DNA of 64,000 nucleotides, from the IMG/VR virus record IMGVR_UViG_3300045431_000601, positions 42,371 to 106,370 of that record; one strand, written 5' to 3'. Positions 7,834 to 17,638 of the stretch are shown here, in pieces. The first letter of the stretch is position 1. Each line of letters starts with the position of its first letter. This DNA comes from a virus. Below the pieces are notes generated by a model. It had not been told where the DNA came from and searched no databases. It saw only the letters and a program-made list of their open reading frames with translations. The translations under genes and the position numbers were made by a program.

Positions 7834-9737
7834 AGAAAAAGATTCTCTATCATTCAGATTTTTCTTTAAGCAAAACTGGCTTTGGAAAGACAGCAAGAAC
7901 AATATTAACTTATTTATATAACACTGGTAAATACGATATTGTTCACTATTCCTGCGGAGTTCCTAAAAATCACATCGAGCTCCAAAGAACCCCATGGAAA
8001 TCTGTCGGGACATTACCAGATGATTCACAAGTTTTAGAGAATTTACAGAAAGACCCCAACGCACTAAGAATGGCTAGTTATGGGTTTAATCATATAGATG
8101 AAATAATAAAAAATGAAAAACCAGATTTTTATATTGGGGTCCAAGATATATGGGGAGTAGATTATTCAATATCAAAGCCTTGGTTTAAAAAAATTAATTC
8201 TGTTATTTGGACCACTCTAGACTCCTTGCCTATTTTAGATTCTGCTATAAAATATGCTCCAAAAATTAAAAACTATTGGATCTGGAGCGATTTTGCTACA
8301 AAAGCCCTTAATGATATGGGACATAAACATGTTAAAACTATGCATGGCCCCGTAGACGTTTCAAATTTTTTTAGATTGTCAGATAAAAAAAGATCTGATT
8401 TAAGAGAAAGGTTTAATATCAATAAAAATAAATTTATAATTGGATTTGTATTTAGAAATCAATTAAGAAAAAGCGCTCCAAACCTAATTGAAGGATATGC
8501 TATATGGAAAAATAAAAATAATATAAAAAATAGCGCTCTACTTTTGCACACCCACTTTGGAGAGGGATGGAACATAATGAAACTGGCAAAAGAGTACAAT
8601 ATAGATAGTAAAGAAATATATACGACATATATTTGTAAAAAATGTAAAAATTATGAAGTAAAACCTTTCGAAGGAGAAGGTTTAGATTGTCCGTTTTGTA
8701 ATGAAAAGAAAAGTCAATTCACAACAAGCGTAAATCTTGGGGTATCTGAAAATCATTTAAACGAAATATACAATCTCATGGACGTGTACTGTCATCCTTT
8801 TACAAGCGGTGGGCAAGAAATTCCAATACAAGAAGCCAAGCTTACAGAATTAATTACTTTAGTTACAAACTATTCATGTGGAGAAGCCATGTGCGCACCA
8901 GAAGCATGCTCATTAACTTTAGATTGGTCAGAATACAGAGAACACGGAACAGAGTTTATTAAAGCTTCTACTAATCCGCAATCTATTGCACAACAATTAA
9001 AAGTTGTGTACGAAATGGATCTAAATAAGAAAAACGAAATGGGTGCAAAAGCGAGAGAGTGGACAATTAAAAATTATTCAGTTAAATCTATAGGAGAGAA
9101 AATAGAGTCATTTTTAGAATCAAATCCTAGAGTAGATTATAAGTTTGATTTTGAAGAAGAAAAGAAAGATCCATTTACTATCATTCCAGATATTGCAGAT
9201 GATAAAGAATGGTTAAAATATTTATACGCAAAGATCTTAAAAAGACCAGAAGTAGACGAAGACGATGATGGCCATAAATATTGGATAGAACAAATCTCAA
9301 AAGGAGTCAAGAGAGAAGCAATAGAAAAGTATTTTAGAGACGTTGCTTTTAAGGAAAACGAGTCTTTAGGCAAAAAATTTGAAGATTTACTTTTTGAACA
9401 TGACAAAGGAAAAAGAATATTATACGTAATGCCAGAAGACGCAAATAACGTTTTCCTGTCCAGTTCGATATTTGAATCAATTAAAAATACTTACACTGAT
9501 CATACTCTATATGTTGCAACCAAGAAAGAGTATACTTCTATACTAGACGGAAATCCATTCGTAGATAAAGTTTTACCATATATACCTCAAATGGATTCTT
9601 TACCTTGGCTAGAAGGAGCAGGTCATCATGAGGGCTATTTTGAGATAGCTTTTGTCCCGCATTTAAATTTAATTAATCAAAAAGATTTTATTCACAACGG
9701 CAAAACAAAAATAGAATATAATATATGCACATTATAG
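7827..9737 (+). CDS. Multi-domain glycosyltransferase: GT4 + DUF4214-like + N-terminal half of GT9
   Basis: 636 aa, GTG start (GTG GTG AAG) overlapping the previous stop. Residues 1-425 form a GT-B glycosyltransferase of the GT4 type: ILYHSDFSLSKTGFG at the start, and the donor-binding SGGQEIPIQEAKL (327-339). A zinc ribbon is inserted (C270, C273, C288, C291). Residues ~461-515 (WLKYLYAKILKRPEVD...YWIEQISKGVKREAI) match DUF4214. From ~528 the sequence turns into a heptosyltransferase-like (GT9) N-terminal half: RILYVMPEDANNVFLSSSIF, then ILDGNPFVDKVL. The second half is in the next gene, in a different frame. It probably builds glycans on virion proteins, DNA or host surface; the acceptor is unknown. 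Confidence 0.8.
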   Translation: MVKKKILYHSDFSLSKTGFGKTARTILTYLYNTGKYDIVHYSCGVPKNHIELQRTPWKSVGTLPDDSQVLENLQKDPNALRMASYGFNHIDEIIKNEKPDFYIGVQDIWGVDYSISKPWFKKINSVIWTTLDSLPILDSAIKYAPKIKNYWIWSDFATKALNDMGHKHVKTMHGPVDVSNFFRLSDKKRSDLRERFNINKNKFIIGFVFRNQLRKSAPNLIEGYAIWKNKNNIKNSALLLHTHFGEGWNIMKLAKEYNIDSKEIYTTYICKKCKNYEVKPFEGEGLDCPFCNEKKSQFTTSVNLGVSENHLNEIYNLMDVYCHPFTSGGQEIPIQEAKLTELITLVTNYSCGEAMCAPEACSLTLDWSEYREHGTEFIKASTNPQSIAQQLKVVYEMDLNKKNEMGAKAREWTIKNYSVKSIGEKIESFLESNPRVDYKFDFEEEKKDPFTIIPDIADDKEWLKYLYAKILKRPEVDEDDDGHKYWIEQISKGVKREAIEKYFRDVAFKENESLGKKFEDLLFEHDKGKRILYVMPEDANNVFLSSSIFESIKNTYTDHTLYVATKKEYTSILDGNPFVDKVLPYIPQMDSLPWLEGAGHHEGYFEIAFVPHLNLINQKDFIHNGKTKIEYNICTL

Positions 9738-10864
9738 AAAAAATATCTACAAATACTGGTCTTAAAATAAAGAAGCCGTTTATATATGAGAAATTTTTTC
9801 CTTTAGACATTCAAAAATATATTATATTTAATCCTAAAAGCTCAGAGGACGTAAAAAATTATGATTATTGGGATAGAGTATTAGATATTTTAAATTTTTA
9901 TTTAAAAGAAAAGGATATAACTATCATACAGATTGGCGAGAAAAGAAGCGAAGACTATTCAGTAGGAGTAAACTTGACAGGAGCAACAGATCATAACACA
10001 AACGCCTACTTAATAAAAAATTCCTTGTTGTATCTAGGAACAGACGCGGTTGAGATGCAAGTTGCCTCTTCATTTAATATAAAAATATGCTCTTTAGTAA
10101 GTAATTATTACTTAGAAAATGTTAAGCCCTACTGGTCTAAATCAGAAGATACGAGAATGCTTCAACCAAAAACTAATATAAAACCAAACTTTAGTTCCCA
10201 AGAAGGAACCAAGAGGATTAATACAATTCTTCCTGAGGATATAGCTTATAACGCCCTTGATCTTTTAGGGATTACCCATGAGAAGACTATAAAGACTTTA
10301 TATATTGGTAAAAATTTCCATAATAAAACTTTTGAGATTATTCCTGATGGTAAAGTTAGCCTCAAAGATATACCGACAAATGTACCAATCGTGAGAATGG
10401 ATTATCATTTTAACGGGGTCGTGCTAGAGTATATCTTATCGCAAAAAAAAGCCATAATAATTACCAATAAAGAAATAGATATAGATTTATTAAAAAACTA
10501 TAAAACGAATATTCAAACCATCATATATGTAATTGAAGAAAAAAATGAGCCGCGCTTTGTGAGTCAAATGGAGAATTTAGGCATAGATTATTCTCTCGTA
10601 TCCTATTTAAAAGACATAAACCATTTAAAAATTAAATATATTGATTTTAAATTAATTAACCATATACAGCTTAACACAAAGTCTCCTTTTGAAAATGGAG
10701 ATAAAGATAATCTTTTCATATCTAATAGATTATTGTTATCGTCTAAAGGCATTTTTAATACAAAATATACATATTTAAAATTAAGTAATACCAATCAAGT
10801 TCCGGATGATCCTTTGTTTTGGGGAGAAGCAGATAATGTTTTTATTTACAAAAATAAAAAATAA
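9725..10864 (+). CDS. GT9-like C-terminal half plus extra domain
   Basis: 379 aa. It starts 13 bp before the stop of the previous gene, in the -1 frame. Its first ~160 residues complete the GT9 fold begun there: YIIFNPKSSEDVKNYDYWDRVL, ITIIQIGEK, NLTGATDHNTNAYLIKNSLL, then LYLGTDAVEMQVASSFNIKICSLV, the nucleotide-sugar-binding half of heptosyltransferases. Residues ~190-379 are an unrecognised alpha/beta region (KTLYIGKNFHNKTFEIIP, VVLEYILSQKKAIIITN). No Shine-Dalgarno sequence precedes the ATG, so it is translated either by coupling or by a frameshift. It should act with the upstream product as one glycosyltransferase complex. Confidence 0.65.
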   Translation: MHIIEKISTNTGLKIKKPFIYEKFFPLDIQKYIIFNPKSSEDVKNYDYWDRVLDILNFYLKEKDITIIQIGEKRSEDYSVGVNLTGATDHNTNAYLIKNSLLYLGTDAVEMQVASSFNIKICSLVSNYYLENVKPYWSKSEDTRMLQPKTNIKPNFSSQEGTKRINTILPEDIAYNALDLLGITHEKTIKTLYIGKNFHNKTFEIIPDGKVSLKDIPTNVPIVRMDYHFNGVVLEYILSQKKAIIITNKEIDIDLLKNYKTNIQTIIYVIEEKNEPRFVSQMENLGIDYSLVSYLKDINHLKIKYIDFKLINHIQLNTKSPFENGDKDNLFISNRLLLSSKGIFNTKYTYLKLSNTNQVPDDPLFWGEADNVFIYKNKK

Positions 10865-10873
10865 TGTTATTAT
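10845..10873 (+). promoter_or_regulatory. Sigma70-like promoter before the methyltransferase
   Basis: TTTACA at 10845-10850, a 17-bp spacer and TATTAT at 10868-10873. The ATG is 9 nt after the -10 box and has no Shine-Dalgarno sequence, so any leader would be only a few nucleotides. Both boxes lie at the end of, or just after, the upstream gene. Confidence 0.45.
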
Positions 10874-10882
10874 AAATAAACT

Positions 10883-11491
10883 ATGGAAAATTTTAATCAA
10901 ACATGGTGGGATAAAAATTTAGAATCTAGATTAAACGAATTTATCGGATGGGTAGGAGACGAAAATAGACATTCAAAAGTTTTTATTAGAAAATATGTAA
11001 TTTCAAAGGCTTATAAAAGTTTAGTTGACTTAGGCTGTGGTACTGCCTCAGAATTTTTTGGATACAAAAAAGATTATCCCGAATTAAAATATTTAGGCGT
11101 TGATAGCAGCTCTTTCTTAAACAAGAGAGGTATGGAATTAGGCGTGCCTATGCTGCGATCAAACATTGAAAACGTTAATCTTCTAGATAGTAGCTATGAA
11201 GTAGCTTTTTCTAGGCACGTTTTAGAGCATCAGCCTAGTTATAAAAACGGATTAAATGAATTAATTAGAATAGCCTCAAAAGAGGCTATTCATGTATTTT
11301 TTATTCCCCCACAAGAAGCACCAGAGCACATTGATTATAATGCAACAGAAAATCTTTATAATAATAGATATAATTTAAAAGATATAGAGAATTATATTAA
11401 AAATAATAAAAAAGTTAAATCTTTTGATTGGATTGATTGCTCTGCTAATGGATACAACCCAGAAGTAGCTTTATGCATAAAAGTTTTATGA
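10883..11491 (+). CDS. Class I SAM-dependent methyltransferase
   Basis: 202 aa. Motif I is SLVDLGCGTASE (46-57), the acidic residue after strand 2 is Asp74 in YLGVDSSS, and the strand 4 region reads VAFSRHVLEHQPSY, the FSxHVLEH form of Methyltransf_11-type enzymes. A strand AIHVFFIPP follows. The substrate is not shown: small-molecule, sugar and protein methyltransferases share these motifs, and no DNA methyltransferase motif (DPPY/NPPY or PC) is present. Lying directly after two glycosyltransferase genes, it may methylate the same glycan. It has a promoter-like sequence of its own and is followed by another promoter. Confidence 0.8.
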   Translation: MENFNQTWWDKNLESRLNEFIGWVGDENRHSKVFIRKYVISKAYKSLVDLGCGTASEFFGYKKDYPELKYLGVDSSSFLNKRGMELGVPMLRSNIENVNLLDSSYEVAFSRHVLEHQPSYKNGLNELIRIASKEAIHVFFIPPQEAPEHIDYNATENLYNNRYNLKDIENYIKNNKKVKSFDWIDCSANGYNPEVALCIKVL

Positions 11492-11520
11492 TTGACAGTC
11501 TTATAAGATTAATATAGAAT
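11492..11520 (+). promoter_or_regulatory. Sigma70-like promoter before the last plus-strand gene
   Basis: A perfect TTGACA at 11492-11497, a 17-bp spacer and TAGAAT (5/6) at 11515-11520. The ATG begins 7 nt later with no Shine-Dalgarno sequence. This is the best of the four plus-strand promoters and has the same near-zero leader spacing. Confidence 0.65.
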
Positions 11521-11527
11521 ATAGAAT

Positions 11528-12310
11528 ATGGAAGAAAAAACAGAATCCACAGTAATTCAGCCTAATATAGAATTTTCTTACACAGGAGAAGTCCCTGTTG
11601 AAGAGCCTAGAGATAGGCCATTCAAAACAATAACAAGAAACAAATACGGCCTCGTGGAGGACGACTCTATCTCTTATATTTTTAACGAAGACAATTCAAT
11701 TAATTGGAGGGCTATGGTAAAAAGCCAATATCTTGTTCCGAATAGGCAAAAAACACAAGAGACAGATGTATCGAAGTTAGAAGATAAGGATTTGCTAATC
11801 CTTTTGGGAGGTATTAAAGAGCTAGCTCAGATTAGGGGATACACGGATGTATCTTATCATGTCGTAGCTGCCTCGGATAATTATTTTGCTACATCATGTA
11901 AAATAAAATGGATTCCAAATTACGAGACAGAAGGAAGATCAATAACTTTTGAAGCTTTGGCAGACGCTACCCCTAACAACACCAAAAATTTTGCTAGATT
12001 CTTTCTAGCTGCAATAGCAGAGAATAGAGCCTTTGTAAGATGCGTTAGAAATTTTCTAAAGATAAATATTGTTTCACAAGAAGAATTAGGGGACGCCAAA
12101 TTAATAGACGAAAGTCCTTCTCAACAGGAGAATATTATATCTCCTCATGTTCTCTTGGAAAAAGCAATGAGAGAAAAGGGCATATCCTTTGATCAATTAA
12201 AAAAGAAATTAATCAAAGAAAAATATGAGAACGCAGACTCTATAGAATCTATAAAAGATATTTCAAAAAATAAGATATTTGAACTAATAGAAAGAGTTAA
12301 GAAATCTTAA
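11528..12310 (+). CDS. Putative recombination protein, SSAP-like (Rad52/Erf type possible)
   Basis: 260 aa. The central region (about 90-195) reads as an alpha/beta domain: LLILLGGIKELAQIRGYTDVSYH, then strands with FATSCKIKWIPN and RSITFEALADA, then a helix RFFLAAIAENRAFVRCVRNFL. The A-E-x-R-A-x-x-R-x-x-R pattern of that helix recalls single-strand annealing proteins of the Rad52/Erf/Sak3 groups. The last ~60 residues are a separate charged helical tail (LLEKAMREKGISFDQLKKKL). It has its own strong promoter and closes the replication arm, a common place for a recombination mediator. The similarity is by eye and weak; a conserved protein of other function remains possible. Confidence 0.4.
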   Translation: MEEKTESTVIQPNIEFSYTGEVPVEEPRDRPFKTITRNKYGLVEDDSISYIFNEDNSINWRAMVKSQYLVPNRQKTQETDVSKLEDKDLLILLGGIKELAQIRGYTDVSYHVVAASDNYFATSCKIKWIPNYETEGRSITFEALADATPNNTKNFARFFLAAIAENRAFVRCVRNFLKINIVSQEELGDAKLIDESPSQQENIISPHVLLEKAMREKGISFDQLKKKLIKEKYENADSIESIKDISKNKIFELIERVKKS

Positions 12311-12312
12311 GG

Positions 12313-14112
12313 TTAGCCGCCGATAACCACACGACCTCCAATTCCTATTACGGTCCAAACACCAGGAACCTGTCCTGTAAAAGACATAATGTTCTCGTCT
12401 GATTTAATTCCTATTTGTCCTGGTCGCCCAGTTGAGCCTGTTGCGCCTTTTACGCCTTTTGAGGCCACTGATGAATTGGTTGTGCCTTTGCCTCCTTGTT
12501 GGCCGTTTTGACCTACGGCTCCAGGATCTCCTGATTGACCAGTCACGTTTGATGCATTAGCGCCTGCAGAACCTTTTGAACCAGGATCTCCGTTGGCTCC
12601 TTTGTCTCCTGGACCACCAGCTAAGCCAGTATCTCCTTGTATAATATCACCAGATGGTCCTTTAGAACCTCTATCTCCTGTTGCTCCTATCCCACCGCTA
12701 GGTCCTGAATCTCCGGCTAACTGTATAGTAGGTGTGTCTCCTGTAGGACCTTTGTCTCCAGGTACTGTTGGTCCGGTAGCGCCTTTTGCACCAATAATTG
12801 TTAAGCCCACATCGCCTGGTATTATTTGACCAGGATTTCCCTGACTTCCAGTAGCACCAATCGTTCCGACTTGACCTTTTGTAGATGCTGGTTTTAGACC
12901 AGGCGGACCTGAATCACCAGCGAGAGGAGAAGGCTTAACTCCTTGATCACCAGGGATAGGAGAAGGCTTAACTCCCTGATCACCAGGGATAGGAGAAGGC
13001 TTAACTCCTTGATCACCAGGGATAGGAGAAGGCTTAACTCCCGAGTCTCCTTTTATATTTTGACCATCATCGCCTGTGGCTCCAATAATCATAATAGATT
13101 CTACAGGTTTTACGCCTTTATCTCCTATTTCGCCAATTATAGGATCAGGTCTATCTCCTTCTGGGCCTTGGGAACCTTTTTCGCCTCCTATTATTAAACC
13201 TGGTTTGCCACCAAGTCCTTTTAAGCCTTTTAATCCTTCTTTTGGAGATCCTTGGTCACCTTTAGCGCCTGGAGAGCCAAATTCTCCAATAATTATGGCG
13301 CCAAATTCTCCTCTGTTTCCTCTATCCCCTTTGGCACCAAATACAAGTCCGTATCCCATTTCTCCTGTATCTCCTCCAGAACCAGAAGCACCAATTGATC
13401 CTACGCCTCCTCTTTCGCCGCTTCCTCCTCTAGAGCCTTTACCTCCTATTATAAATACCCCATCTGATCCTGCACTTCCTCCAGAACCAGAAGCACCAAT
13501 TGATCCTGCGCCTCCTCCTTCGCCGCTTCCTCCTCCTTTTCCTGATTTTCCGATACAACTAAGAGGGGGATTACATAAACCAGTAATTGGGAAGCTTTTG
13601 GTTGATAAAATCCAAGGAGGATCATTTGTACCGTCATCTATAGGTCTCATTTTAGCTTCTCCTGCTACAAAAGGAATATCAGAACTTAAAATGTTAATCT
13701 CTTGTGAATTGTTTTTTATATTTAATTGAGGATTATTTTTTTGTAGATAAACATAATTAGAAATTGTTCTATTTTCAGTATAAATTCCTTCTTTTGCAAA
13801 AATTGTTCTATATTTTTTTCCATAAGTACTAATAGAACCTGAGCTAATTGGAAAGCCATCTATTCTAAAAAGATAATCTTTGTTTTGAGATTCTATATAT
13901 AAATAGTTAACCTGTTGGTTTGTCCCAGGGATCATATCTTCCCCCGAACATCTTTTCTTTTTAATATTATTCCAATGTTTAGGTTTACATATGCCGTTTG
14001 TATCTCCAAAACCTAAATTTCCCCAAAAAATATTATCGCTCTTTCCTGAGGCGTATACCGACCATAAAGGTTCATCATAACTAATATCTTGGATAGGGTT
14101 ATAATTTTTCAT
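12313..14112 (-). CDS. Collagen-like fibre protein with interrupted Gly-X-Y repeats (B copy)
   Basis: 599 aa. The first ~185 residues are non-repetitive and related to the N-terminal domain of the upstream collagen-like protein: [20 protein letters not shown] here, [20 protein letters not shown] there. About 370 residues of Gly-rich sequence follow. This is not strict collagen: runs of Gly-X-Y are broken by short hydrophobic inserts such as [24 protein letters not shown] and SIMIIGATG, and by an 11-residue repeat [11 protein letters not shown]. The last ~45 residues form a hydrophobic cap ending [12 protein letters not shown]. It overlaps the upstream gene by 4 bp (ATGA). It is probably a trimeric receptor-binding or side fibre at the tail tip, the last gene of the late operon. 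Confidence 0.8.
   Translation of the reverse strand: MKNYNPIQDISYDEPLWSVYASGKSDNIFWGNLGFGDTNGICKPKHWNNIKKKRCSGEDMIPGTNQQVNYLYIESQNKDYLFRIDGFPISSGSISTYGKKYRTIFAKEGIYTENRTISNYVYLQKNNPQLNIKNNSQEINILSSDIPFVAGEAKMRPIDDGTNDPPWILSTKSFPITGLCNPPLSCIGKSGKGGGSGEGGGAGSIGASGSGGSAGSDGVFIIGGKGSRGGSGERGGVGSIGASGSGGDTGEMGYGLVFGAKGDRGNRGEFGAIIIGEFGSPGAKGDQGSPKEGLKGLKGLGGKPGLIIGGEKGSQGPEGDRPDPIIGEIGDKGVKPVESIMIIGATGDDGQNIKGDSGVKPSPIPGDQGVKPSPIPGDQGVKPSPIPGDQGVKPSPLAGDSGPPGLKPASTKGQVGTIGATGSQGNPGQIIPGDVGLTIIGAKGATGPTVPGDKGPTGDTPTIQLAGDSGPSGGIGATGDRGSKGPSGDIIQGDTGLAGGPGDKGANGDPGSKGSAGANASNVTGQSGDPGAVGQNGQQGGKGTTNSSVASKGVKGATGSTGRPGQIGIKSDENIMSFTGQVPGVWTVIGIGGRVVIGG
12926..13040. repeat. 33-bp in-frame tandem repeat in collagen-like gene
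   Basis: About 3.5 near-identical copies of a 33-bp unit starting at 12926, 12959, 12992 and 13025. On the minus strand they encode the 11-residue unit [11 protein letters not shown]. Because 11 is not a multiple of 3, each copy shifts the Gly-X-Y register. Confidence 0.9.
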
Positions 14113-16037
14113 GCGGCGTAAGGAGGAGTAGCATAAACGATTCCATCTAAATCCCCAAGATATCTAGTACCAAGTAACATTCCGCTTTTTATTAAGTTTT
14201 TATCGCATGACTGTGAACCAAAAACTTCAAAAGAAATTCTTGGCCCAATAATAAAGGTTATATATTTTGCGTTATAAAAAGTTGTTGGAGAATCTCCGAA
14301 GTTAATGCTTACTATATCCCAAATACTTCCGTAGCCCATTCCGGTAGCACCTGTAGCTCCTGTAGCTCCTGTAGCCCCTGTAGCTCCTATACTGCCTGTA
14401 GCCCCAGTATCGCCCGTTGCGCCTCTTATTCCAGCGACGCCTTGCTGACCTTTATAAGAAGGTCCAACTATAGGACTGTTTCCAGACGGACCTGTTAATC
14501 CTCTATCTCCAGCAGGACCTTTTTGTCCTGTGGGACCTTTGATTCCAACGTTTCCAGTTGCGCCTTTTATTGAATTTCCTTTTGCTCCAGTATCTCCAAT
14601 TGGTCCTTTTTGTCCTGTGATTCCTCTTTCGCCAATAGGTCCTTTTATTGAGGCTCCAGAAGGACCTTTGTCTCCTGTCGCCCCTTTTACTCCTTTTATA
14701 CCTGTAGCTCCTTGAATCCCAGGCGAACCTGTCGCACCAGTAGAACCTTTTGGGCCAGTTGCTCCATTTATTCCTTGAACGCCTTTACCGCCAGTAGCGC
14801 CAGTACTCCCAATAGGTCCAAGAATTCCAGTGGCACCCGTAGATCCTATTGCGCCCTTTGCTCCAGGAACTCCAGTAGCTCCAGAAGCGCCCTTTGCTCC
14901 AGGAACTCCAGTAGCTCCAGAAGCGCCTTTTGCTCCAGGAACTCCAGTAGCTCCAGAAGCGCCTTTTGCTCCAGGAACTCCAGTAGCTCCAGAAGCGCCT
15001 TTTGGTCCCGTTGCTCCAGTTATGCCTTTGGCTCCGGTAGCGCCTGTAGCACCAGTAGAACCGGTAGAACCTTTGGGCCCTATACAAGTAGGAGGACAAG
15101 GACCTATAACTCCTTTTGGTCCAGTTTCCCCTTTTACTCCAGGAACGCCTGTAGAGCCAACTGGGCCAGTAGCCCCAGTTGAACCTGTTGCGCCTTCGCA
15201 ACCAGGAGGACAAGGGCCTGTTGCGCCTTTCGCTCCACCAGGACCAGATGCGCCTTTAGCACCAGGTGCGCCCGTCGCTCCAGTCGAACCAGTAAAGCCT
15301 TTTATTCCAGGAGCACCAGTTGCGCCCGTCGCTCCAGTCGAACCAGTAAAGCCTTTTATTCCAGGAGCACCAGGTGCGCCCGTCGCTCCAGTCGAACCAG
15401 TAGAGCCTATTGACCCAGGGATAGAAAGACCTGGAAGGCCATTAGCTCCATCTTCGCCTTTTATTCCAGGAGCACCAGTTGCACCCGTCGATCCAACGAC
15501 GCCCGTAACACCTGTGGCTCCTGGAACACAATCAGAGCATATTTTTTGCAATCGAAATGGTCGGGTAGTTAATACATAAGGAGGATTAACTGTCCCATCA
15601 TTTATCATATACATTCTTGCTTCAGGTGGGCTTGCCATTATCAGACTAGAGGTAGTAATAGATATAACATTACGACTTGTTATACTTTTTATATATGCCA
15701 TAGAAAGCATATCAGAAGAAAGAAAATACAATAAATTTTTTGTATATTCACTAAATTGAAGAAGGGCGTAAGAATTTGTATTCCCTAAAAAGATATTCCT
15801 ATATTGATTAGCATGAGCAGAAAATGAAATCCAATCGCTTGCATTATAAAAAGAAGCAGTTATTTTATCTGGGCTAGGATAATAGATATAATTTACATTA
15901 TAAAATCTGTCAGTCACATTTTCGTCATCTAAAGGATGAAGAGAATTTATACCAATCTGGAGAGCTTTATAAGCTTTATAATATTTAGCCCAAGATACAG
16001 AATATAGCTCTTGATTTATGGGAAATGTATTTTGCAT
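14109..16037 (-). CDS. Collagen-like fibre protein with regular Gly-X-Y repeats (A copy)
   Basis: 642 aa. Residues 1-170 are a globular N-terminal domain ([18 protein letters not shown]...), then about 390 residues of almost unbroken Gly-X-Y, rich in GATG, GSTG and GAKG, which should form a collagen triple helix. The last ~80 residues are globular ([19 protein letters not shown]) and are a candidate trimerisation or receptor-binding head. Charged X-Y pairs such as GIKGED and GERG occur mainly near the ends. It sits just after the tail-tip genes and is paralogous to the next gene in its N-terminal domain. Phage collagen-like repeats are known in side and tail fibres; the exact virion position is inferred from gene order. 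Confidence 0.85.
   Translation of the reverse strand: MQNTFPINQELYSVSWAKYYKAYKALQIGINSLHPLDDENVTDRFYNVNYIYYPSPDKITASFYNASDWISFSAHANQYRNIFLGNTNSYALLQFSEYTKNLLYFLSSDMLSMAYIKSITSRNVISITTSSLIMASPPEARMYMINDGTVNPPYVLTTRPFRLQKICSDCVPGATGVTGVVGSTGATGAPGIKGEDGANGLPGLSIPGSIGSTGSTGATGAPGAPGIKGFTGSTGATGATGAPGIKGFTGSTGATGAPGAKGASGPGGAKGATGPCPPGCEGATGSTGATGPVGSTGVPGVKGETGPKGVIGPCPPTCIGPKGSTGSTGATGATGAKGITGATGPKGASGATGVPGAKGASGATGVPGAKGASGATGVPGAKGASGATGVPGAKGAIGSTGATGILGPIGSTGATGGKGVQGINGATGPKGSTGATGSPGIQGATGIKGVKGATGDKGPSGASIKGPIGERGITGQKGPIGDTGAKGNSIKGATGNVGIKGPTGQKGPAGDRGLTGPSGNSPIVGPSYKGQQGVAGIRGATGDTGATGSIGATGATGATGATGATGMGYGSIWDIVSINFGDSPTTFYNAKYITFIIGPRISFEVFGSQSCDKNLIKSGMLLGTRYLGDLDGIVYATPPYAA
14851..14994. 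repeat. 36-bp tandem repeat in collagen-like gene
   Basis: Four near-identical 36-bp units (14851, 14887, 14923, 14959) encoding the 12-residue collagen unit [12 protein letters not shown] on the minus strand. The unit keeps the Gly-X-Y register, so copy number can change without harm. Confidence 0.9.
15268..15411. repeat. 54-bp tandem repeat in collagen-like gene
   Basis: A 54-bp unit starts at 15268, 15322 and 15376 (the last copy incomplete). It encodes 18 residues built on [18 protein letters not shown]. It also keeps the Gly-X-Y register. Confidence 0.85.
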
Positions 16038-16039
16038 TC

Positions 16040-17632
16040 TTAAACCTCAATGCTTTTTTGTTCATAAGACGATAATGTATTAGATAAGTTTGAACCAGAA
16101 ACAATTAATTTAACGTTAATTTTATTTAAATCAAAATATTTTTTATAATATACATCAATATAAACATTTTTTACATTTTTGTCTAGTTGAATAGAATGCG
16201 AGTATGTATTATTATTAAAATTTAAATAACTTTTATTTTTAAAATCAACAAAATTTGTGCTATTTGTGCCTGTAGCTAAATTAAAAGCATCAAAAAAGTT
16301 TTTATTGTATGTTATGGATTGATTAGAATATCCTGTTATTATCTTTTCTACAAAAACAGAAGCCATACCCGAACCTGTAACAGTTGTAATAAATCCAGTA
16401 ACATTAATTCCGTCAATAATACCAGTGACAACATTATTATAATCAATTAGTCCTTGCTGCGCATAACCATTAATTGTTGTATTTAGATTTTTAAATACAA
16501 TCGCTCCATTTTCCATACCAGAAGCTTGGACGTTTACATCCTGATTAGTTAAATACTGATTTAAGTAGACAAACTCTTCTAGGTTATCGTTAATAATTCC
16601 TGTGACTGTGTTGTTCGAAAGAAAATTATACCCTGTTCCGCTAACGGAAACATTTTTAGATATATATCCAGAGCCATAAATATTGCCAGATAATTCTTCT
16701 CTCAATCCCGTAGACAATATAATATTAGCAGAAAAATTACCCGTATCTCCAGAGATATATTTTAAATTGACAGATAAGATTTTGTCTAAAGGCTCTTCTT
16801 GGGTATTATTTCTAGAAACAAGATCAGCACTAATAACGTACCTTTCTAATCCACTAGCACCAATTTCAATTTCGCTTAAATTACTCTGATAAGTAGACAC
16901 GTCGAATGTTTTAAAAAATTCTGAATTAGTTTTTGTTCCTGTAATAAAAAAATCTTTATTTATTAAACCAAAATTAGTATTTAGATTTAATTTAATAGGA
17001 TAAACTTCAGAATTGTTATATGTGTTTTCAAGATTTACTAAAGGAGCGAATTGTATATTGTAATTATTTTGGTCTTTATTTATATCTAATATTTTAAAAA
17101 TATTACTATAGTTAAAACTAGAATTAGATATTGATCCAGAAAAAATTTCTATATTTTTATGATCTATGTCTATAAAATTTCCAGTTATTTGCTGTGAGCT
17201 TAAATCAAATGTATTTTGTATATCCAGACTATAGCTAGGTAATTCTCCGTATATTTTTAAAGAACTTAAATTAAAATTTACATCTGAATTTATATAATAA
17301 TTATTATAAGGTCTATAAAAATTAGCCGGAGCCGCGTAAATTAAATTCTTTGTTTCAATTGGAGTGCCATTAATATAACAAGAGAAAGCTTTGTCCTTAA
17401 AAACTCCAGATAAATATATATCTTCCCCAAGATTTAAGCTGTAAATATGCTTATTTTTAAAATATAATCTATTTTTTTTTACATTAAATTCTATCTTTTC
17501 ATATGTAATATTTTTTAAATTTGATAGTCCAAAAAAAGAATTAATTGGATAAGATTCAATATTAAATTTTTTTACAAAAAAGAAATTTGTTTGATCAGGA
17601 AAACTAAAACTTTTATTTCCACTTATAATCAT
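16040..17632 (-). CDS. Tail-tip / fibre structural protein, beta-rich
   Basis: 530 aa, no certain family. The first ~130 residues look like a LamG/concanavalin-type jelly roll: [20 protein letters not shown], then [24 protein letters not shown] and [13 protein letters not shown]. The middle and end are Asn/Gly/Thr-rich beta sequence ([36 protein letters not shown]). No signal peptide, catalytic motif or coiled coil stands out. It lies between the hub-like gene (6-bp gap) and the first collagen-like fibre (2-bp gap), so it likely links the tail tip to the fibres or binds a surface sugar. Calling it structural is safe; the precise role is not. Confidence 0.6.
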   Translation of the reverse strand: MIISGNKSFSFPDQTNFFFVKKFNIESYPINSFFGLSNLKNITYEKIEFNVKKNRLYFKNKHIYSLNLGEDIYLSGVFKDKAFSCYINGTPIETKNLIYAAPANFYRPYNNYYINSDVNFNLSSLKIYGELPSYSLDIQNTFDLSSQQITGNFIDIDHKNIEIFSGSISNSSFNYSNIFKILDINKDQNNYNIQFAPLVNLENTYNNSEVYPIKLNLNTNFGLINKDFFITGTKTNSEFFKTFDVSTYQSNLSEIEIGASGLERYVISADLVSRNNTQEEPLDKILSVNLKYISGDTGNFSANIILSTGLREELSGNIYGSGYISKNVSVSGTGYNFLSNNTVTGIINDNLEEFVYLNQYLTNQDVNVQASGMENGAIVFKNLNTTINGYAQQGLIDYNNVVTGIIDGINVTGFITTVTGSGMASVFVEKIITGYSNQSITYNKNFFDAFNLATGTNSTNFVDFKNKSYLNFNNNTYSHSIQLDKNVKNVYIDVYYKKYFDLNKINVKLIVSGSNLSNTLSSYEQKSIEV

Positions 17633-17638
17633 ATTTTT

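Noticed and set aside
12593-13729. Plus-strand Pro/Ser-rich open frames in the second collagen-like gene
   Set aside because: They are the antisense of Gly-X-Y repeats, which always gives long Pro-rich frames; no ribosome sites and no separate composition signal.
12926-15411. Tandem repeats as a CRISPR array
   Set aside because: Units are contiguous, in frame, and have no unique spacers; they encode fibre repeats.
14712-15579. Plus-strand and alternative minus-strand open frames in the first collagen-like gene
   Set aside because: Same repeat shadow effect; the minus-strand Gly-X-Y frame is the coherent protein.
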